35,483 nucleotides of DNA from Vicinamibacteria bacterium (GTDB lineage Bacteria > Acidobacteriota > Vicinamibacteria > Fen-336 > JAGNNV01), in the NCBI GenBank assembly GCA_019694155.1, contig JAIBCN010000124.1, positions 1-35,483 on the forward strand. Direction: 5' to 3'. Below are positions 30,887 through 35,483 of this stretch, in pieces (positions within the stretch are counted from its first letter, which is position 1; each line of letters begins with the position of its first letter). A program made the position numbers and the translations under genes. The notes below the pieces were generated by a model. That model made no database searches. It was given only the letters and a program-made list of their open reading frames with translations, and was not told the origin of the DNA.

Positions 30887-32309
30887 CCCGCCCGCCCGAC
30901 TTCGCATCCTCCACCTCGAGGACGACCCTCGCGACGCCGCCCTCATGGCCGATCGCCTCGAGGCCGGCGGCGTGATCGCGGATGTCCGGGTCACCCGGGA
31001 CCGCGCCGGTTTCGAATCGGAGCTCGAAGCGGGGGAATGGGACCTGATCCTCTGCGACTACAACGTTCCCGGGTACGACGGCGGGTCGGCCTTGCGCCTG
31101 GCCCGCGCGAAGCGCCCTCTCGCTCCGGTGATCATGCTCTCAGGGTCCATCAGCCCGGAAGAGGCGGTCGAGTGCATGCGGGAAGGCGCCACGGACTACA
31201 TCCTCAAGCAACGCCCGGAGCGGCTCGCCTCCGCGGTGCTGCGGGCGATCCGGGAAGTCGAGGAGCACCGGCGCCGGCTCGCGGCCGAAGCGCTGGTCCT
31301 CGAGAAGCAGGAGCGGCTCCGCCTCGCTATTACCGCCGCGGGCATGGAGGCCTGGGACGTGGATCTGCGCACCGGGCGGGTGCGAAAAGCGGAAGGACCG
31401 CCCGACGCGGATGCACAGGACGAAAGCCTCGACCCCGTCCATCCCGAAGACCGCGAGCGCCGGCAGGCCGCTTTCGCCGCCCTGGTGCGCGACGGCACGC
31501 CGTACCAGATCGAGTACCGGTTGCTCCGGCCCGGGGGAGCCGTGACCTGGGTTGCGGCCTGGGGGACTCTCCTCCGCGACGAGGCGGGCGAGCCCACCCG
31601 CGTCATCGGGGTGTCGCAGGAGATCACGGAGCGGAAAAACGCCCAGGTCGCGACACTGGCCTCCCTGCATCAGAAGGAGCTTCTGCTCAAGGAAGTGCAC
31701 CATCGCGTCAAGAACAACCTCCAGGTGATTTCGAGCCTGCTGCGTCTGGAGGCCCACCGGATCAATGATCCCCTGACCGCGGGCGCTCTCCGCGGGATGA
31801 CCGGCCGCGTTCGCTCGATGGCCCTGCTGCACGAGACGCTCTATCGCTCGCAGAACTTCGACGAGGTCCAGCTCGACGACTACCTCGCCCGCATCGCTCA
31901 CTCGGTGCTTCGCTCGGTGTCGCCGCGGCACGCGGGCGTCGAGTTCGTGAGGGATACCGAGTCCCTCGCCGTCGGCATCGATCAGGCCATGCCCTGCGGG
32001 CTCATTGTCAACGAGCTCGTCTCGAACAGTCTCAAGCATGGCTTCCCGGACGGCGCCTCCGGACGCATCCGGCTGGAAGTCCGCCGAGGGGAGGGGAAGG
32101 AGGTCGTCGTCAGGGTGAGCGACACCGGTGTGGGGCTGTCCGAAGCTCCCCCCGCGGCCGAACCTTCGATGGGGCTGCAGCTCGTGAATGACCTTGTGCG
32201 ACAGCTTCGGGGCCGGATCGTGGTCTCTTCCGGCCCCGGCGCCTCCTATGAGCTTTTCTTCGAACGGGTCCCCATGCGCGAGTGGATGAGGTCTTCCGGC
32301 CCGCCCTAG
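30879..32309 (+). CDS. Hybrid receiver-PAS-HisKA_2 histidine kinase
   Basis: A 476-residue soluble protein. An N-terminal receiver (~8-125) has LHLEDDPRD and phospho-acceptor Asp60 in LILCDYNVPGYDG. A PAS domain (~145-260) has YQIEYRLLRPGGAVTW. A HisKA_2 kinase core follows with EVHHRVKNNLQVISSL, phospho-acceptor His275, and ATPase motifs VNELVSNSLKHGFP, DTGVGL and GLQLVNDLV. Receiver-first kinases act as relay proteins controlled by an upstream kinase. The gene overlaps the Rcp1-like gene. The start is taken at ATG 30879 after GAGGGAG; GTG 30873 is an in-frame alternative. All three signalling genes are overlapping and surely one operon. Confidence 0.9.
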   Translation: MPDPPARLRILHLEDDPRDAALMADRLEAGGVIADVRVTRDRAGFESELEAGEWDLILCDYNVPGYDGGSALRLARAKRPLAPVIMLSGSISPEEAVECMREGATDYILKQRPERLASAVLRAIREVEEHRRRLAAEALVLEKQERLRLAITAAGMEAWDVDLRTGRVRKAEGPPDADAQDESLDPVHPEDRERRQAAFAALVRDGTPYQIEYRLLRPGGAVTWVAAWGTLLRDEAGEPTRVIGVSQEITERKNAQVATLASLHQKELLLKEVHHRVKNNLQVISSLLRLEAHRINDPLTAGALRGMTGRVRSMALLHETLYRSQNFDEVQLDDYLARIAHSVLRSVSPRHAGVEFVRDTESLAVGIDQAMPCGLIVNELVSNSLKHGFPDGASGRIRLEVRRGEGKEVVVRVSDTGVGLSEAPPAAEPSMGLQLVNDLVRQLRGRIVVSSGPGASYELFFERVPMREWMRSSGPP

Positions 32310-32361
32310 AGGCACCCCGCGGCTGGCCCCGACGCGCTCCCCCAGTTACCATTCGCTCCCC

Positions 32362-34170
32362 ATGGCCGCCGACCTTCGTGAGTTCATCGCCGCTCTTCGT
32401 CGCGAAGGCGACATCGTGGAGATCGATGCCCCCGTGGACGCCCGCCTCGAGGCGGCCGAGATCCATCGCCGCGTCATCGCCGCCGGAGGACCGGCGCTGC
32501 TGTTTCGCAACGTCAGCGGGTCGAGCTTTCCCCTGGTCACGAACCTGTTCGGAACCCCGAAGCGGGCCGAGATGGCTTTCGGCGGCAACGCGTCGCGCTT
32601 CGTCCGTCGCGCGGTGGACGTGGTTCAACACGCCCTTCCACCGACCCTCGGCAAGGCATGGGCGGCCCGCGATCTCGTGATGTCCGGTCTCAGGGTGGGC
32701 CTAAGGCGCCTGGCTCAGGGGCCGGTCACCGAGGTGCGCGAAGGTCCCCATCTCTCGAGTCTGCCTGCCCTCACCTGCTGGCCCGAGGACGGGGGCCCCT
32801 TCATCACCCTTCCTCTGGTGCTGACCGCGCATCCTGATGGGCTTGGCACGAATCTCGGCATGTACCGCATGCAGATCCATGACAACCGGACCACGGGCAT
32901 GCACTGGCAGATCGGGAAGGGCGGCGGGTTCCACTACGACATCGCGGAGAAGCGCGGGGAATCGCTCCCGGTCACTGTTTTCGTCGGCGGGCCCCCCGCG
33001 CTGATCCTCTCCGCGATCGCGCCGCTGCCGGAGAACATCCCCGAGCTGCTGCTCGCGTCTCTCATCACCGGCCGGCGGCTGGACATCGTAGAAGGGGTGA
33101 GCGAGGTGCCTCTCGTCGCGAACGCGGAGTTCGCCCTGGTGGGCCGCGTGCCCTCAGGCGCCCGCCGGGCGGAGGGGCCGTTCGGCGACCACTACGGCTA
33201 CTACTCTTTGACCCACGACTACCCGGTCTTCGAAGTCGACCGCGTCTACCGCCGCCGCGATGCCTTGTACCCCGCGACGGTGGTGGGGAAGCCGCGGCAG
33301 GAGGACTTCTTCATCGGAGATCTTCTACAGGACCTCCTCTCTCCTCTCTTCCCCCTGGTCATGCCCCAGGTGAAGTCCCTGTGGTCGTACGGCGAGACGG
33401 GATACCACTCCCTCGCGGCGGCCATCGTGCAGGAGCGGTACGAGCGCGAGGCCATGGCGAGCGCCTTCCGGATCCTCGGCGAGGGCCAGCTTTCGCTGAC
33501 GAAGTTCCTGCTTCTCACCGACTCGTCGGCCGGGATCGACCTCAAGGACTTCCGCGCGACCCTCACCCACATCCTCGAGCGCACCACGCCCGAGACCGAT
33601 CTCTTCGTCTTCCCGAATCTGTCGATGGACACCCTCGACTACACCACACCCACCATCAACCGCGGCTCGAAAGGGGTCTGGATGGGCGTCGGACCGAAGC
33701 GCCGCGAACTGCCGCGCGAGTTCACGGGCGCTCCTTCTCCAGTGGTGAGCGCGGTCCACGTCTTCTCGCCCGGATGCCTGGTGGTGGGAACCGCGCCCTA
33801 TGGTGGAGACCCGGCTTCGGAGGCGGCGGTTATCGCCCGCATCGCCGGGGATCCCGCCTTCGCCGCCTGGCCGCTCGTGGTGGTGTCGGACGAACCCGCG
33901 CGCGCCGCCAGATCCACCATCAACTTTCTGTGGACCACGTTCACCCGCTTCGAACCGGCCCGCGACATCCATGGGGCGAGACAGAACGTGGTGGCGCACC
34001 ACGTGGCCCTGTCGCCGCCCATCGTGATCGACGCCCGCACCAAGCCCTGGTACCCGAAGGAGCTCTTCGCCGACGAGGCCACGGAGAAGAAGGTCACGAG
34101 CCGCTGGACGGAGTACTTCGGGAGCGCGAGGGTCGAGATGGGCGATTCGCAGAAGGGCCATCTCGACTAG
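32362..34170 (+). CDS. UbiD-family prenylated-FMN decarboxylase
   Basis: A 602-residue UbiD-family protein. The core motif region has NLGMYRMQIHDNRTTGMHWQ with His181, then GKGGGFHYDIA. The conserved acid is Glu271 in RAEGPFGDHYGYYS. UbiD enzymes (de)carboxylate aromatic or unsaturated acids with prenylated FMN, as in ubiquinone synthesis and the futalosine menaquinone route. A length near 600 is longer than E. coli UbiD (about 500) and nearer the MqnL-like or broader UbiD group. The UbiX-type prenyltransferase needed for the cofactor is not in the window. It follows the signalling operon by 52 bases and is convergent with the TPR gene. Substrate unknown; quinone precursor most likely. Confidence 0.88.
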   Translation: MAADLREFIAALRREGDIVEIDAPVDARLEAAEIHRRVIAAGGPALLFRNVSGSSFPLVTNLFGTPKRAEMAFGGNASRFVRRAVDVVQHALPPTLGKAWAARDLVMSGLRVGLRRLAQGPVTEVREGPHLSSLPALTCWPEDGGPFITLPLVLTAHPDGLGTNLGMYRMQIHDNRTTGMHWQIGKGGGFHYDIAEKRGESLPVTVFVGGPPALILSAIAPLPENIPELLLASLITGRRLDIVEGVSEVPLVANAEFALVGRVPSGARRAEGPFGDHYGYYSLTHDYPVFEVDRVYRRRDALYPATVVGKPRQEDFFIGDLLQDLLSPLFPLVMPQVKSLWSYGETGYHSLAAAIVQERYEREAMASAFRILGEGQLSLTKFLLLTDSSAGIDLKDFRATLTHILERTTPETDLFVFPNLSMDTLDYTTPTINRGSKGVWMGVGPKRRELPREFTGAPSPVVSAVHVFSPGCLVVGTAPYGGDPASEAAVIARIAGDPAFAAWPLVVVSDEPARAARSTINFLWTTFTRFEPARDIHGARQNVVAHHVALSPPIVIDARTKPWYPKELFADEATEKKVTSRWTEYFGSARVEMGDSQKGHLD

Positions 34171-34203
34171 AGCCGGGCCGCCAAAGCACCCCTTCGCGTC
34201 CAG

Positions 34204-34944
34204 CTATGCAGGCAGGAGGCGCCGAATCGCGTCGATGGCGGCGCGGTCGGCCGGCCTCAACGCTTCGATGGCTCTCAGAACCTGGGACGCTTCTTCGCGC
34301 AATGCGGGAAGTTCGCTCGCGTCGATTCGCTCGAGGGCCCGCTTCAACTCGCGGCCGGCGTCCTTATCCTGACCTGCGGCAAGAAGAGCCCAGGCGAGGC
34401 GGGCGTTCTGGCTGGCCGTCTTCAGGGGGTCGCGCCGGAGACCCGCGCGGTACTGTTCGGCCGATTCCCCGAAACGCCCGGCGAGGAAGAGGCAGTGAGC
34501 GAGGTTGTAGTAGCCGAAGACGAAGCCCGGGTCCATGGCGAGAACACGCCGGAACAGCTTCTCGGCTTCGTCGAGCCGCCCCGCTTCGCGCCGCAGCACG
34601 CCCAGATTGGAGAGCGCATCACGCGAGCCGGGGTCGAGCTCCAGAGCGCGCTCCAGCGCGCGGGCCGCTTCGTCGGCCAGATCCGCCTCGCCGCAGGTGG
34701 CGCCGTAGTTGATCCAGGCGCGAACGTTTCGAGGGTCGAGTTCGACCACGCGAGCGAAGGCCTCGCGGGCGCGGTCGATGTCGTCACCGAGGAGGCAGTC
34801 CTGGCCGAACGCGAAATGCACCGCGGGGTCCTCGGGGAAGAGCGACCGGGCCTCGTTGAGGGCGCGCCTCGCGAGCGCTCCGTCGCCCGCCCGCCGCGCG
34901 ACATCGGCCACCGCGAGAAGGTCCGAGGCCCCGGCCTTCGTCAC
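34204..34944 (-). CDS. Tetratricopeptide-repeat protein
   Basis: A 246-residue helical protein with at least four TPR units at about 40-175, each with A/G-Y/F-A type packing (AVHFAFGQDCLLGDDIDRAR, VRAWINYGATCGEADLADEA, RDALSNLGVLRREAGRLDEA, VFGYYNLAHCLFLAGRFGES). There is no signal peptide or catalytic domain, so it is probably a cytoplasmic scaffold. The start is GTG at 34942-34944; a later start cannot be excluded. It is divergent from the CYTH gene across a 120-base spacer. Confidence 0.85.
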   Translation of the reverse strand: MTKAGASDLLAVADVARRAGDGALARRALNEARSLFPEDPAVHFAFGQDCLLGDDIDRAREAFARVVELDPRNVRAWINYGATCGEADLADEAARALERALELDPGSRDALSNLGVLRREAGRLDEAEKLFRRVLAMDPGFVFGYYNLAHCLFLAGRFGESAEQYRAGLRRDPLKTASQNARLAWALLAAGQDKDAGRELKRALERIDASELPALREEASQVLRAIEALRPADRAAIDAIRRLLPA

Positions 34945-35064
34945 TCGCGAACCGCAGAAAAGTGGAGCCGCATGCCGTCAGCGATGCTATCCGCGGCCCA
35001 TGGTTTGCGCCCTCCCCGGCCGAACGACTTTGCTTTTGTTAACCTTCGCGTCCCTTTGAAGCGC

Positions 35065-35483
35065 ATGCCGTCGAAGCGAAAGCCAGCCTCAAGTCCCGTG
35101 GAAACCGAGGCCAAGATCCGTGTGCCCTCCCTGCCGCCGGTCAGAAGGAAGGTTCGGAAGGCGGGCGGGCGCCTGCTCCAGCCGCGGGCCTTCGAGGCGA
35201 ACACGCTCTTCGATGTTCCAGATGGCGCCCTGCGGGCGTCGGGCCGATCGTTCCGGGTCAGACGGTACGGGTCGCAGGGGGTGGTGACATTCAAAGGCGT
35301 GGCCCGCGTATCGGGCGGTGTGAAATCGCGCGAGGAGCTGGAGACGGAGGTGGCCTCGCCCGAGGTCTTTTCCGAGATCCTGAACGCTCTCGGCTTCGTG
35401 CCGCAGTTCCGGTACGAGAAGTTCCGCGAGATGTGGAAGGTGGGGTCCACGGTGGTTTGCCTCGATGAGACGCCGCTGGGCGC
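35065..35483 (+). CDS. CYTH-domain protein (3' end outside window)
   Basis: The reading frame from ATG 35065 (MPSKRKPASSPVETEAKIRV) runs open to the right edge for 139 codons. ETEAKIRV is the ExExK signature of the CYTH fold. It is followed by LFDVPDGALRASGRSFRVRR, VTFKGVARVS, SREELETEV and VVCLDETPLG, which supply the basic and acidic tunnel residues. CYTH enzymes are class IV adenylate cyclases or thiamine-triphosphatase and tripolyphosphatase-like hydrolases. The part seen most resembles the class IV cyclase (CyaB-like) subgroup. The cut C-terminus and lack of context prevent a functional choice. Confidence 0.85.
   Translation, partial: MPSKRKPASSPVETEAKIRVPSLPPVRRKVRKAGGRLLQPRAFEANTLFDVPDGALRASGRSFRVRRYGSQGVVTFKGVARVSGGVKSREELETEVASPEVFSEILNALGFVPQFRYEKFREMWKVGSTVVCLDETPLG

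Overview
The window is one contiguous stretch of a high-GC (roughly two thirds G+C) bacterial chromosome. Coding is dense, with short spacers, many GTG/TTG starts and 1-4 base stop/start overlaps. Lipoprotein and LysM genes, A-type Fe-S carrier machinery, CHASE3 kinases and a PUFA-synthase-like locus point to a diderm such as Myxococcota or Acidobacteriota. No rRNA or other decisive phylogenetic marker is present, so the phylum is not settled. I see no tRNA, rRNA, CRISPR array, transposase, integrase or phage gene.

Left flank (1-5889): a deoxyhypusine synthase-like gene cut by the left edge, a HAD phosphatase abutting infA (IF-1), a lone short NuoF-like flavoprotein and a secreted protein of unknown function, all on the minus strand. 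Then, on the plus strand, come an ErpA-type Fe-S carrier, a YjbQ-family protein and a stand-alone LON substrate-binding-domain protein.

Core (6126-26476): a secondary-lipid / polyunsaturated-fatty-acid synthase locus, on the minus strand except for one regulator. In order of transcription it has an OleD-like NAD(P)-dependent reductase, a Sfp-type phosphopantetheinyl transferase, a PfaD-like enoyl reductase, a ClC channel, a UbiA-like membrane protein, a class I methyltransferase, a PfaA-like synthase (KS-MAT-ACP-ACP-ACP-KR-DH) and a second giant synthase (KS-CLF-AT-four hot-dog dehydratase units). A MarR regulator sits divergently next to the ClC gene across a perfect 9-3-9 palindrome. All catalytic parts of a PUFA synthase are present: the transferase primes the three carriers, the two giants elongate, reduce and dehydrate, and PfaD supplies enoyl reduction. 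The OleD-like reductase, UbiA-like protein and methyltransferase are not standard PUFA partners, so the product may be a modified or novel lipid.

A ~95 bp palindromic element occurs twice in opposite orientation: once in the spacer downstream of the second synthase gene, and once inside that gene, where it is read through in frame as interdomain linker. A 43 bp direct repeat lies beside the intergenic copy.

Right flank (26547-35483): a zinc-ribbon membrane protein; a LysM protein and lipoprotein pair; a tightly overlapping signalling set (CHASE3-PAS-PAS histidine kinase, Rcp1-like response regulator, REC-PAS-HisKA_2 kinase); a UbiD-family decarboxylase; a TPR protein; and a CYTH-domain protein cut by the right edge.
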